NCBI RefSeq assembly: GCF_026191675.1
Contig: NZ_JAKRRY010000043.1
Location: 1-45,485, forward strand
From: Vibrio qingdaonensis
GTDB taxonomy: Bacteria > Pseudomonadota > Gammaproteobacteria > Enterobacterales > Vibrionaceae
DNA length: 45,485 nt
Direction: 5' to 3'
A program made the translations under genes and the position numbers. The notes under the pieces are model-generated. The model had not been told where the DNA came from, ran no database searches, and saw only the letters and a list, made by a program, of their open reading frames with translations. Positions 33,529 to 42,953 of the stretch are shown piece after piece (positions within the stretch are counted from its first letter, which is position 1; every line of letters starts with the position of its first letter).

Positions 33529-33544
33529 TACAATTCCCATGCCA
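33529..33544 (-). promoter_or_regulatory. Sigma-54 (-24/-12) promoter of hcp
   Basis: The minus strand reads TTGGCATGGGAATTGTA across this site. Compared with YTGGCACGrNNNTTGCW, only two positions differ (C to T after TGGCA, and GC to GT at -12), and the spacing is exact. The predicted start lies about 60 bases before the hcp ATG. A sigma-54 activator is encoded at 36568-38193 on the divergent side, and hcp control by a VasH-type activator is established in V. cholerae. Confidence 0.55.
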
Positions 33545-33600
33545 ACTTAAAAAGTAACTTAAGAACAATGACTTAAATAAAAAACCATTGTTCCACTTAA
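33545..33600. repeat. ACTTAA repeats and 8-bp inverted repeat upstream of the hcp promoter
   Basis: ACTTAA occurs four times in 56 bases (starting 33545, 33557, 33571 and 33595). The third copy sits between arms of an inverted repeat GAACAATG (33563-33570) and CATTGTTC (33586-33593). The block lies directly upstream of the -24 element. It could be the enhancer-type binding site of the sigma-54 activator, although such sites are often farther away. Confidence 0.4.
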
Positions 33601-33869
33601 TTTTTCACATACAACTTCTTGGCAGAAATAACGAAAAATTGCCTAACAAAAATAATAAATTGCTTTCACTCTGTAAAGACAAAATAACCAACAACAAAAT
33701 CTAAAAATAAGTCATTCCAACTAACTATTTAGTTAATTTAACCAGTAATACAAACACTCCGATTTAATTAAAAAGCAATTAGTTATTAAAGAAACTATCG
33801 CCACCTAAAAAACACCTAATAAGTACTAGTTAAAATATCTTCGTGAAAAAACAAATATGCCAAGTTTAG

Positions 33870-33875
33870 TATAAT
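33870..33875 (+). promoter_or_regulatory. Candidate sigma-70 -10 box for clpV
   Basis: A consensus TATAAT lies 21 bases before the clpV ATG, which would leave a leader of about 15 bases. The -35 side is poor (AAAAAC at 17-base spacing), so strength or need for an activator cannot be judged. Confidence 0.35.
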
Positions 33876-33896
33876 CAGCGCCACTTAATACCCATA

Positions 33897-36581
33897 ATGA
33901 ATGATGTAACGATGATAAATATAAACCTTTCCTCATTAATTCAACGTCTGCACCCTATCGCTAAGGTTGCCTTAGAAGACGCAGCGGCACTCGCCGTATC
34001 AGAAAAAGCGAACGAAGTTCAAATTGAACATTATTTGTTAAGTCTCTTAGAAAGGCCTAACAGTGATTTTGACGTCCTATTAAGTCATTTTGATTGCTCA
34101 GAACACCTATTGAGACAATCTATTCGCTCAACATTAGATACTGAAGCTAAGGGCAATGGCAGTAAGCCTGTTTTTTCTGCACTATTAATCGAATGGTTAC
34201 AAGAAAGTTGGCTAGTCTCATCATTAGACCTTTCAGAAACACAAATTCGTTCGGGCGCCCTTCTTCTTACTTTGGTAAGTAACCCTCTCCGTTACGGACA
34301 ACATGGATATGCCTCCATTTTAGAAAGTGTTAACCCAGATAGCATTAAGCGCAATTTTACCGAGCTGACAAGCCCATCTTTAGAAGCTTTGGCTGCGACA
34401 TCAGAAACCACCCAAGCACGTGAAGATGGTTCCGCACTGAGTCAATTTACGACAGATTTTACTGGTAAAGCCCGTAAAGGCGAAATCGACCCGGTATTCT
34501 GTCGTGATCAAGAGATCCGTCAGATCGTCGATATTCTTGCTCGTCGACGCAAAAACAACCCAATTGCGGTTGGCGAACCTGGTGTAGGTAAAACGGCGGT
34601 AGTTGAAGGTCTAGCGCTAAAAATCGTTCAAGGTGACGTACCAGATAACCTAAAAGGCGTAGAGCTTTACGGTCTAGATATGGGGCTACTTCAAGCAGGA
34701 GCCAGCGTAAAAGGCGAATTTGAGAAACGCCTAAATGCAGTATTAGATGAAGTAAAAAGCTCCCCAACACCAATCATCCTGTTCATAGACGAAGCTCATA
34801 CACTTGTCGGAGGGGGGAACCAAGCTGGTGGCAGTGACGCGGCAAATTTACTTAAACCCGCATTAGCACGTGGTGAAGTGAAAACCATCGCAGCGACAAC
34901 CTGGTCTGAATACAAAAAATACTTCGAAAAAGATCCTGCATTAGCTCGTCGCTTTCAATTAGTAAAACTGGACGAACCATCACCAGACGAAGCCGCTTTA
35001 ATCATCCGTGGTCTTCGCCCTGCTTACGAACAATCACATAATGTTTATGTACGTGATGATGCCATCACCGCCGCGGCAGCATTATCAGCGCGTTACATCT
35101 CAGGTCGCCAACTTCCCGACAAAGCGATTGATGTCCTTGATACCGCTTGTGCACGCGTAAACATAAGCTTAAATGCCATACCAGCATCAGTCGAGTCACT
35201 TCAGCAGGCTCTGGCCGCGCAACAGCGCGAATTAGATGCACTCGAGCGTGACGCCCTGCAGCAAACTGGTGATAAGCACAGCCTAGCTACTATTCCAGAT
35301 CTAAAACTCGTCATGGAGAGCACTCAACAACAACTTTCTGAGCAGGAAGCCCAGTGGCAAAAAGAGAAAGAACAGATAGAACAGATGATAGCCCTAAGAT
35401 CTCGTCTACATAATTTGGTTTCTGCCACACCTGACACAAAAGAAGCGACAGTAGAACAAGCACAACACGTCGCCTCGCCATACGAAGAACTAGATGAAGA
35501 ATCCGTTCGCATCGCCATCTCCGCATGCCAAGAGCAACTGGAAACGATTCGAGGTGGTAACCCGCTCGTTCACTTTGAAGTGGGACCAGACGAAGTCAGT
35601 CACGTTATTTCTGACTGGACCGGAATTCCGATGGGAAAAATGCTTCAAGACGAAGCTGAAACAACACTTAAACTAAAAGACAACCTCACGCAAAGTATCA
35701 AAGGTCAAGAGTTTGCAATCGAGTCGTTATCTGAAGGGCTTCAAACGGCCAAAGCAGGCCTAGGTAACCCAGATGCACCAACAGGTGTGTTCTTGCTCGT
35801 AGGCCCAAGTGGCGTGGGTAAAACGGAAACAGCACGCGCTATCGCAGACCAAATGTTTGGCGGAGAGCGTTTCATGACCACTATCAATATGTCGGAGTTC
35901 CAAGAAAAGCACACCGTATCTCGCTTGATTGGCTCTCCTCCCGGTTATGTGGGTTTTGGTGAAGGCGGCATGCTGACAGAAGCCGTACGTCAACGCCCCT
36001 ACTCTGTCGTACTTCTTGACGAAGTTGAAAAAGCCGATCCTGAAGTGCTTAACTTATTCTACCAAGTCTTTGATAAGGGCACATTGAATGACGGAGAAGG
36101 TCGTACCATCGACTTTAAGAACACCCTAATAATCATGACCAGTAACCTTGCGACTCATGAAATTGAATCCTTAGTCCATCAATCTAAAGACATTGATGCC
36201 AACATAATCGCAGAAGCGATCCGTCCAACGCTAAACCAACATTTCAAACCAGCCTTATTAGCACGCATGTCAGTACTGCCATTTGTGCCTTTATCTGATG
36301 AGGCCATGACTGAGATCATCCACCACAAACTAAACAAAGTATCACAACGTCTGCAGAGCCATCATAAACTGTCTCTTAACTATCAAGAAAGCTTGGTTGA
36401 ATTCGTACTGGGTAATTGTCGTCTTGCAGAAACTGGGGCACGTAACATTGACGCCGTGATCAATCGCCAATTGCTTCCTCAACTATCGACTCAATTGCTG
36501 GTCCACGACAAGGATGAATCACATACGCAAATCGAAGTATCGGTCGATGAGCAAGGAACACTAACCTATGCGTTCAGCTAA
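33897..36581 (+). CDS. clpV: ClpV (TssH) AAA+ sheath-recycling ATPase
   Basis: An 894-residue protein. The start at 33897 is followed by an in-frame ATG at 33912 (MININLSSLIQRLHP) that fits the usual ClpV N-terminus equally well; neither has a strong Shine-Dalgarno. The N-domain (~1-160) binds TssC. The first AAA+ module has Walker A GEPGVGKT (~227-234) and Walker B ILFIDEAH (~294). A coiled-coil middle domain lies at ~420-510. The second AAA+ module has GPSGVGKT (~637-644) and VVLLDEVEKADPEV. ClpV disassembles contracted TssB/C sheath. It overlaps the sigma-54 activator gene by 14 bases. Confidence 0.97.
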   Translation: MNDVTMININLSSLIQRLHPIAKVALEDAAALAVSEKANEVQIEHYLLSLLERPNSDFDVLLSHFDCSEHLLRQSIRSTLDTEAKGNGSKPVFSALLIEWLQESWLVSSLDLSETQIRSGALLLTLVSNPLRYGQHGYASILESVNPDSIKRNFTELTSPSLEALAATSETTQAREDGSALSQFTTDFTGKARKGEIDPVFCRDQEIRQIVDILARRRKNNPIAVGEPGVGKTAVVEGLALKIVQGDVPDNLKGVELYGLDMGLLQAGASVKGEFEKRLNAVLDEVKSSPTPIILFIDEAHTLVGGGNQAGGSDAANLLKPALARGEVKTIAATTWSEYKKYFEKDPALARRFQLVKLDEPSPDEAALIIRGLRPAYEQSHNVYVRDDAITAAAALSARYISGRQLPDKAIDVLDTACARVNISLNAIPASVESLQQALAAQQRELDALERDALQQTGDKHSLATIPDLKLVMESTQQQLSEQEAQWQKEKEQIEQMIALRSRLHNLVSATPDTKEATVEQAQHVASPYEELDEESVRIAISACQEQLETIRGGNPLVHFEVGPDEVSHVISDWTGIPMGKMLQDEAETTLKLKDNLTQSIKGQEFAIESLSEGLQTAKAGLGNPDAPTGVFLLVGPSGVGKTETARAIADQMFGGERFMTTINMSEFQEKHTVSRLIGSPPGYVGFGEGGMLTEAVRQRPYSVVLLDEVEKADPEVLNLFYQVFDKGTLNDGEGRTIDFKNTLIIMTSNLATHEIESLVHQSKDIDANIIAEAIRPTLNQHFKPALLARMSVLPFVPLSDEAMTEIIHHKLNKVSQRLQSHHKLSLNYQESLVEFVLGNCRLAETGARNIDAVINRQLLPQLSTQLLVHDKDESHTQIEVSVDEQGTLTYAFS

Positions 36582-38193
36582 CCATAGCGAACTTAGCAAC
36601 GCACTACTCGCGATCAGTCAGTCTTTGGCTGATCGCAGTCAGTTGACTCAAACCCTAGATGCGGTGTTAACCGCAGCTAGGCAAATGACGTTTGCTAAGC
36701 ATGGCATTATTTATGTCTTAGACCAGACCGGACAAGCGCTTATTCCAAGTACCGCTCACCATAACGACAACGTCGTTATAGGCCATCCTTGGGAGCCGCT
36801 ACAGATTGATTCAGCCAGTGAAACCGACCCATTTAACTTTGCCGTTCGCAATGGGGAAGTGGTGTTAATCAATGAGTTATACAAATACAACGGTTATGAC
36901 TGTGAAGGCATTTATCAAACTGAACAAGCGCTCGGCCTAAAAAGTGCAAACCTACTTGCATGGCCACTTATCGACAACAGCAAAACCATCGGCTTGTTAG
37001 TGCTACTTGACCTAAGTGTTATCGATAATGAAACAGCTCTCACCGAGTTTTGCCGTATGGCCGCGAGCAACATCCGCCATGCTGTATGGTTAGAGCAATA
37101 CGGGCAGGTGATCAAAAGCTTAAGTGCGGACAATCAAGCCCTTGTCCGTGAGAACGCTCAATTAAAAAAACGCACTCAAAAAACCTATCAAGGTCCCATT
37201 GCCGAGAGCGAAGAAATGCTCAGTGTATTGAGCCGACTAGATAAAGTTCTTTCTTTACCTGTTGACGTCTTACTCCGTGGTGAAACAGGGGCAGGTAAAG
37301 AGGTGATTGCCAAATACATTCATGAAAATTCGAACCGTTCAGAGCAACCGCTTATTGTGCAAAACTGCGCAGCGATCCCCGAGCAATTGCTAGAATCCGA
37401 GTTATTTGGACATAAAAAAGGGTCCTTCACTGGTGCTGACAAAGATAAAATCGGCCTGTTTGAAGCCGCCAATCATGGCACACTGTTTCTAGATGAAATT
37501 GGCGATATGCCAATGTTGCTGCAAGCCAAACTGTTGCGTGTTTTACAAGAGCGAAAAGTACGCCCAGTTGGAGCTAACAGAGAAATTGAAGTCAACGTTC
37601 GAGTCATTGCTGCCACACACTGTAATCTGATGCAGCAAATTAAAGATGGGGGGTTCCGGGCGGATTTATTCTACCGTTTAAACGTCTTCCCTATTACCCT
37701 ACCTCCACTCAGAGTACGACAGGCAGACATCATTCCACTGGCCGAACATTTTGTGCAGCACACAACCAACACCTTAGGTTTACCGCAAGCACCGGGCTTA
37801 AGTGCTAATGTACGAAAACAGCTGCTTGCTTACCCTTACCCAGGCAATGTCCGTGAGTTAAAAAACATCATTGAACGCTCTGTCCTCTTGTCAGATTTTG
37901 AGACCATCACTCACATCGAGTTTGGTGAACAAATCCCAAGCGAAGTACAACACATTGAGGTAATACAGACAACATCAGTACCAATAAGCGCTGATTCTCT
38001 CTCTGAACCGCCGGACTCCGGCGATGTCGCACTTGGCTTAAAAGAAGTCGTAAGTCAGTACGAACGTACCGTGATCATTGACTGTTTAAACGACTGTAAT
38101 TGGCATACAAAGCGCGCAGCGGAGCAACTGTCATTGCCACTGAGTACACTCAATCACAAGATAAAGAAATACGATATATCGGCTGCTGGGTGA
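36568..38193 (+). CDS. vasH: Sigma-54-dependent activator of the T6SS (VasH-like)
   Basis: A 541-residue bacterial enhancer-binding protein. The N-terminal GAF-like sensory domain covers ~10-175 (MTFAKHGIIYVLDQTGQALI, then NLLAWPLIDNSKTIGLLVLL). The AAA+ domain has Walker A GETGAGKE (~243), the sigma-54-contact loop GSFTGA (a Ser variant of GAFTGA), Walker B GTLFLDEIGDMP, and an arginine-finger region FRADLFYRLNVFPITLPPLR. The C-terminal Fis-type HTH is NWHTKRAAEQLSLPLSTLNH. It overlaps clpV and ends at a terminator. It occupies the place of VP1391 in V. parahaemolyticus and of VasH in V. cholerae. The probable target is the -24/-12 site ahead of hcp. No receiver domain is present, so the GAF domain is the likely input. 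Confidence 0.92.
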   Translation: MRSANHSELSNALLAISQSLADRSQLTQTLDAVLTAARQMTFAKHGIIYVLDQTGQALIPSTAHHNDNVVIGHPWEPLQIDSASETDPFNFAVRNGEVVLINELYKYNGYDCEGIYQTEQALGLKSANLLAWPLIDNSKTIGLLVLLDLSVIDNETALTEFCRMAASNIRHAVWLEQYGQVIKSLSADNQALVRENAQLKKRTQKTYQGPIAESEEMLSVLSRLDKVLSLPVDVLLRGETGAGKEVIAKYIHENSNRSEQPLIVQNCAAIPEQLLESELFGHKKGSFTGADKDKIGLFEAANHGTLFLDEIGDMPMLLQAKLLRVLQERKVRPVGANREIEVNVRVIAATHCNLMQQIKDGGFRADLFYRLNVFPITLPPLRVRQADIIPLAEHFVQHTTNTLGLPQAPGLSANVRKQLLAYPYPGNVRELKNIIERSVLLSDFETITHIEFGEQIPSEVQHIEVIQTTSVPISADSLSEPPDSGDVALGLKEVVSQYERTVIIDCLNDCNWHTKRAAEQLSLPLSTLNHKIKKYDISAAG

Positions 38194-38237
38194 TTAGGTG
38201 TTGATTGTAGTCAGTACAGGGTTGTAGAGAATAAGAT

Positions 38238-38263
38238 AAAAAACCGCCCGGAGGCGGTTTTTT
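38238..38263. terminator. Bidirectional intrinsic terminator
   Basis: An 11-bp stem AAAAAACCGCC / GGCGGTTTTTT with a CGGA loop lies between the convergent activator gene and the 1563-residue gene. Runs of T follow in both directions. The stop codon of the minus-strand gene overlaps its right edge. Confidence 0.93.
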
Positions 38264-41200
38264 ATTTGTTCAAAATAGATGCCTCAATAACGGTCGCTAA
38301 ATATGGGTCTCGAATCCAAGTCATCAAACGCTCTTTGCGAGCAGCCGAATCCAGTTTTGCCCAGTTGATGTGCATATCTTTATCAACTTTATAGCTTGGA
38401 TCTTCACCATCAGAAAAATAAGATAATTCATCTACATTTTTGTACTGCCTGCCCAACGACATCTCAAAGCTTCCAAGTTTGAACGGCGTTTTTTCCGCTG
38501 TATTGCGTTGTACTAGAGAGGACACCTTTAGAACTGCTTCTTGGAATCGACCAGATGTCGAAACAACGGGTCCAAATGGTCGAATCCCCTTGATTTCTTG
38601 CCCGTTCAGCGCTTTAAATGCGAACTCGAAACGAGACGCGTAGACGACCTTACCATCGAAATCTTCATCCATGTCTATGTTGGATAGAGCCTCAGAGACA
38701 AAATCTGCGTCTATATTTTTGTTAATCACATCGCTGTCATCTAGCGCCCATTTAGAACCGTCCTTCTTTAGTATCCCAATATAAGTAAGGTTACTTAGAT
38801 ACTCAGGACCAACGGTAGTTTCAGAGCCGAATTCGGCTTCATTATCAAAAGTGGTAGAGAGCTTTAGTGAAACTGGAACACTCTGCCATTCGAGATTTTG
38901 GCCCTGATACGACGCTTTTCTGTGCTTGCCACCAATGAGCATAACTTCCATAGCGAATGACTTATTCGAAGTCCAATCAAAGCCTTTGAGCTCATCTGCA
39001 GTAGTGAACATACTGTCCTCGTTCATAAACTGTCGTTTATTTCCGTAGTTGACCGCAATCGCACTGTGCTTAATGTCATCGATAACAGGCTTTGTCGGGC
39101 CTTTATGAACTTTACTATGTAAGACAAAATCTAGCGTTAACAAGTCTTTCTCTGACACACTATTTCCGTTCGCTATAAAGCCCGATTTAGCAGAGAGTGT
39201 GTAGTTATGGTTTGTATCAACCCCTACAGGAATCTGTCTAGGTGACGTAATAAATCGTCCGACAGTCTTGTCCACTCGTACTGGTAGCTTATAGTTGCTT
39301 CCAGATAGGGTGAACTCATAGGTCATATTTTTGAAGCCACCGCTGTTTACATATTCTTTGAGTACATCTTGTTGGGAGTCAATTTTTATCACCTGCCCAA
39401 AAATCGGACCGAGAGCAACTTTAGATAAGTAGCCGCTATAATCGACTAAGTCATGCTTGGCGATCAAAGGCTTCACTCCAGAGAAGACATCATCACCAAA
39501 GTAAAAATACGGCTCAAACTCACAACCAATAAGGACTTTGCTGTCTACTTTTTCCGCCTCAAAAAATTCGGCCAACTCACCTTTGGGGTCTACACTAAAT
39601 TCCTCGTGTTTCATTGGTTTGAACATCAAATTAAACTTAGGTCCACTGGTATTAAGTAAACCATCAGTGCGCTGATAAGACATCTCACACTGAAACACAT
39701 TTGACGTCATCTGTTTTAGACTTTGTTTGCCTAACACCATTTGCCACTTCAAACGGTGGAAAGGCGATAATCGCACCTTTTTATTTGCTTTTAATCGCGC
39801 CTTCTCCCACTCATCAAACGTGACCCATTTGGACTTTTCATGAGGCTCTGAGACTAATAACCGAACGAACCCTAGATCCTCTTCTGATAATTTTTTAGAC
39901 TCAACATTAAACTGTGTCGCAAACTCCACCAAGCCTCGTTGTTGATCGCGATTATAGAGCTTGTCTTGCACTGGAAACGCGACATTAAACGCCCCTGAAA
40001 CATCTTTCCTTTTTGGAGCAATATAGTTTGCTTTGTTACGAGTAATGATTTGTTCAGCCATTTCTTCACCGTAACTTTCAACTAATTGCTTGTGTCCCTC
40101 ACGACGCATGAGCTCTTGGAGCCACAAGTTACACAAGTTTTCTTTTAACTCTGTGTTTAATATCCAGCCGTCGGTTTCGATATATCGCTGAATGTATTCA
40201 TCGATAGCTAATATTCGCCACTGTTCTGTGAACGCTTGTTCGCCCTCAGCACAAGCTCTTTGAATCAAAAGCACCAAACCATTAATCGCAAGTGCACGGC
40301 GTTGATAGCGCTTAATCAACTCCTTTGCACCCGTAGCTTTTCCTAAGTGCTCAACTAACGCCTCCGAAGACGTAAAATACATCTCGGTCAATTGAGTATT
40401 AATCTCAGCCAATGAATCAATAATTTCTGTGGTTTCATGGCTAAGTTGTTCAATTGCAGATATGCTTTTTCTAACCTCGTTGTAGGAAGACAAGTAATAA
40501 TCAAAGAGCGCAGAGTCTAGCAACTGGGCGCCACTCATCAGCATTTTTCCGCCTTCTTTGACAACGAAAAAGCCTCTTGCTGCCTGCCCTATTATCGGAA
40601 CATAGCAAGCCATACCAACGATCATCTCGAAGATAGCTAGCTTGAGCTCTTTTGCAATTGCTTCTTCTCCCAAGTTCGCATTTAACTGAGCCAAGCGCGC
40701 TTGCTCCATAGCTTTAAAACCGAGTCGACTCGGTGGAATTCTCGCCGCAAACTCTTGTAAGTAGATTCGGACTTCAACGCGTCGGTTAATATTAAGTTCC
40801 GCGTTTTCGCGTTTGATTTCGTTGTTTGGTACCTCGACTATTGGTCGACGTTCACCAAAAAATCGAATATCACTGACTGAAGAAAAGAACTCAGCAACAT
40901 GTTGCGCTCGCTGTTGCGAAAGGTTTTGGTTGTATTCTGAATCACCGTTTTGACAGGCGTGCCCTTCGATTTCAACGACGGCATTGGGAATCTTAGATAG
41001 TTCTCCATCGACGGCAGCCAAATACGACAAGTGCGGGGCTTGAACCTGATTATTATCAAAAGGAAAAACCAAGCGTAAGCCGGCACCTTTATGGTCTTTA
41101 ACAAACATTGCACTGTCTTCAGCAACGTCATTAGGAATGCTGTCAGTAAACGTTACATTGTCGCCTAACTTATCTATGATTTGCTTAAGTAATAATTCCC

Positions 41201-42953
41201 CACTATTGAGACTTTCTTTCCAAACTGGTACCCAGTTCAGATAATCGCGTGATACCTGCTCAAAATAACTTTTCCTGAGTTTAGCTTTCTCTTCTGCTAA
41301 GCGTAATTGCTCGCTTTTGTCAGTGATCTCTTTTATCTCATAGAAGGTGTTAATTGCATTGAGCCCGGCTCCAGCAAAGGGCGACAAAAAGCTTTTGACA
41401 CTGCCGTTACCTGTCAACCACGTTCTAGCAGCACTCCCCGCCACAACGTGGGCATTACCATTTCTCGCAGGTTCAATAACCTTGGTAAAGAACTTACTTT
41501 TATCAAACCCTTTCTCTTTGAGAAGCGTTTTTAAGCCCACTTGTGTTGCACGCTCAGATTCCGATGCCGCTTGGCGTAAATCTTGAAGAGTTCGGTAAGC
41601 TGCTGCGGTCGCCGATACCCCGAATGAAAACTCCAACGCAGAAATCATGGCTGGAGGTAATGCGCCCTTGTCTACTTGCCCCCAAAACGTGTTTGCTAAA
41701 CTCCCAATTACATCATGTTTACTTGATGGGTTTTGATGAATATTAATACCTGCATTAACCAAACTTGGTGTAACTTTTGTGCCAACCTCCCACAGCGCAG
41801 CACTCATACTGGCAGTCGCTCCGCTATTCTCTAGGTTTTCAAGCTCCCCCATTCGGAAGGCTTGTAGAGCTTTAAACTGCGTAGGAAATTGGTATATCAA
41901 AGACTCTTCAAGTGAGATCATGTCGCCCGCAACAACCGCGATCTTACCAAACGGTGTCGTTTGGCTGAGCGTGATGTATTCTCGTAGCTCGTAGCTGACT
42001 TTGGAGATAAGTCCAACCTCATCATATTCTTTAGTTACATTAGTGGCATTTAATGCAAACTCAGGGATCTCATCAATGAGTTCAGTGTCAAAAGCCACTT
42101 CAATGGTGTACATACCATCAATAAAAACTTCCGACGCCAACGGAAACAACGCAATTGGACGATGCGAATCGCTGTTTTGATCAAGTTGTGCTTGCGTTAT
42201 GGTATTTTTACCCTGCAGGTTTAGGTGCTGTCCGCTCTCCTCATCAAAACGAGTAACTTTAACAATTGCATCAGCATACTCTTGTGTTGAAAATGCTACG
42301 GCAAGAAATGAGAACGTGGGTACAATAAAGCCACGAATGGGCTTATCTTCAGGAACAGAGTCATACCATTTGTTATATGTAGCTTGCTCATCCGTTAGTG
42401 CTTGAGTGCCTGCTTCATATTTAGGCGCGAGTTGTGAGCGCTTTACTTCTGTAACAGCGTATTCCACTTTTTTTTCTAGCGAGTTCAGTGCTTGATCACC
42501 GTCATACCCCTTTAGCTTTTCTAAGATAGAGACAAGGTCTGCACACGCCTTTTTCATTGGCCGAGCATCACTCTGTGCACCAATCGCCAACTCTGTAAGC
42601 ATTGACCATTCAGGAAAAGACAGCTTGTACGTCTTCTGTGCTAGTTCATGTACTGGCGAGCGCAGTGCCAAAACCTGATTGATGTTGGTTTTTTGGTTTT
42701 TCTGAATAGAATCGCCCAGTACATGTAAACGACCTAAGTCGTCTGTCGCCCAAAGGGCTGCGCTTTCCTCACCTAAGTTTTTGGCAATGGGAAGCCGTGA
42801 CCTAGGGCGAATATTGCTTAATGCATCAATCACTTCCAAGTTATCAGCTGAATTCACATCGGCATAGGCGGAACCTTTTTTACCATCAACGGTAGGATAC
42901 TCAACGCCAAATAAATAAATGTCTGTCGGTAAATATTTAAAGTCATTATTCAT
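38262..42953 (-). CDS. Giant T6SS-linked protein with internal OmpA-like domain, candidate effector
   Basis: A 1563-residue protein with no signal peptide. It overlaps the lipoprotein stop by eight bases (ATGAATAA). Residues ~620-735 form an OmpA-like peptidoglycan-binding domain: LRLVFPFDNNQ, VVEIEGHACQNGDSEYNQNL, LSQQRAQHVAEFF, then NINRRVEVRIYL. Upstream (~400-600) is alanine- and glycine-rich helical sequence. Downstream, a hydrophobic stretch near 768-796 (MIVGMACYVPIIGQAARGFF) is followed by long helices. The last ~450 residues look beta-rich and do not resemble anything I know. A cytoplasmically made protein with a periplasmic-wall-binding domain, last in an operon with a MIX-like gene, suggests a secreted effector acting in the prey periplasm. 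That is inference. No downstream immunity gene exists before the terminator. Confidence 0.5.
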   Translation of the reverse strand: MNNDFKYLPTDIYLFGVEYPTVDGKKGSAYADVNSADNLEVIDALSNIRPRSRLPIAKNLGEESAALWATDDLGRLHVLGDSIQKNQKTNINQVLALRSPVHELAQKTYKLSFPEWSMLTELAIGAQSDARPMKKACADLVSILEKLKGYDGDQALNSLEKKVEYAVTEVKRSQLAPKYEAGTQALTDEQATYNKWYDSVPEDKPIRGFIVPTFSFLAVAFSTQEYADAIVKVTRFDEESGQHLNLQGKNTITQAQLDQNSDSHRPIALFPLASEVFIDGMYTIEVAFDTELIDEIPEFALNATNVTKEYDEVGLISKVSYELREYITLSQTTPFGKIAVVAGDMISLEESLIYQFPTQFKALQAFRMGELENLENSGATASMSAALWEVGTKVTPSLVNAGINIHQNPSSKHDVIGSLANTFWGQVDKGALPPAMISALEFSFGVSATAAAYRTLQDLRQAASESERATQVGLKTLLKEKGFDKSKFFTKVIEPARNGNAHVVAGSAARTWLTGNGSVKSFLSPFAGAGLNAINTFYEIKEITDKSEQLRLAEEKAKLRKSYFEQVSRDYLNWVPVWKESLNSGELLLKQIIDKLGDNVTFTDSIPNDVAEDSAMFVKDHKGAGLRLVFPFDNNQVQAPHLSYLAAVDGELSKIPNAVVEIEGHACQNGDSEYNQNLSQQRAQHVAEFFSSVSDIRFFGERRPIVEVPNNEIKRENAELNINRRVEVRIYLQEFAARIPPSRLGFKAMEQARLAQLNANLGEEAIAKELKLAIFEMIVGMACYVPIIGQAARGFFVVKEGGKMLMSGAQLLDSALFDYYLSSYNEVRKSISAIEQLSHETTEIIDSLAEINTQLTEMYFTSSEALVEHLGKATGAKELIKRYQRRALAINGLVLLIQRACAEGEQAFTEQWRILAIDEYIQRYIETDGWILNTELKENLCNLWLQELMRREGHKQLVESYGEEMAEQIITRNKANYIAPKRKDVSGAFNVAFPVQDKLYNRDQQRGLVEFATQFNVESKKLSEEDLGFVRLLVSEPHEKSKWVTFDEWEKARLKANKKVRLSPFHRLKWQMVLGKQSLKQMTSNVFQCEMSYQRTDGLLNTSGPKFNLMFKPMKHEEFSVDPKGELAEFFEAEKVDSKVLIGCEFEPYFYFGDDVFSGVKPLIAKHDLVDYSGYLSKVALGPIFGQVIKIDSQQDVLKEYVNSGGFKNMTYEFTLSGSNYKLPVRVDKTVGRFITSPRQIPVGVDTNHNYTLSAKSGFIANGNSVSEKDLLTLDFVLHSKVHKGPTKPVIDDIKHSAIAVNYGNKRQFMNEDSMFTTADELKGFDWTSNKSFAMEVMLIGGKHRKASYQGQNLEWQSVPVSLKLSTTFDNEAEFGSETTVGPEYLSNLTYIGILKKDGSKWALDDSDVINKNIDADFVSEALSNIDMDEDFDGKVVYASRFEFAFKALNGQEIKGIRPFGPVVSTSGRFQEAVLKVSSLVQRNTAEKTPFKLGSFEMSLGRQYKNVDELSYFSDGEDPSYKVDKDMHINWAKLDSAARKERLMTWIRDPYLATVIEASILNK

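Larger units (their letters stand above)
33456..33896. other. Divergent hcp-clpV regulatory region
   Basis: 441 bases without a credible ORF. The hcp side holds a -24/-12 element (33529-33544) and an upstream cluster of ACTTAA repeats with an inverted repeat (33545-33600). The middle (33600-33840) is AT-rich and featureless to my eye apart from a TGGCA at 33631-33635 whose TTGC is wrongly spaced for sigma-54. The clpV side has a consensus TATAAT (33870-33875). Confidence 0.7.

Noticed and set aside
33631..33656. TGGCAG...TTGC on the plus strand as a sigma-54 promoter for clpV
   Set aside because: The -24 and -12 elements are about eight bases too far apart for sigma-54.
34459..34773. Minus-strand frame of 104 residues inside clpV
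   Set aside because: It is antisense to the conserved first AAA+ module, which fully explains the sequence constraint.
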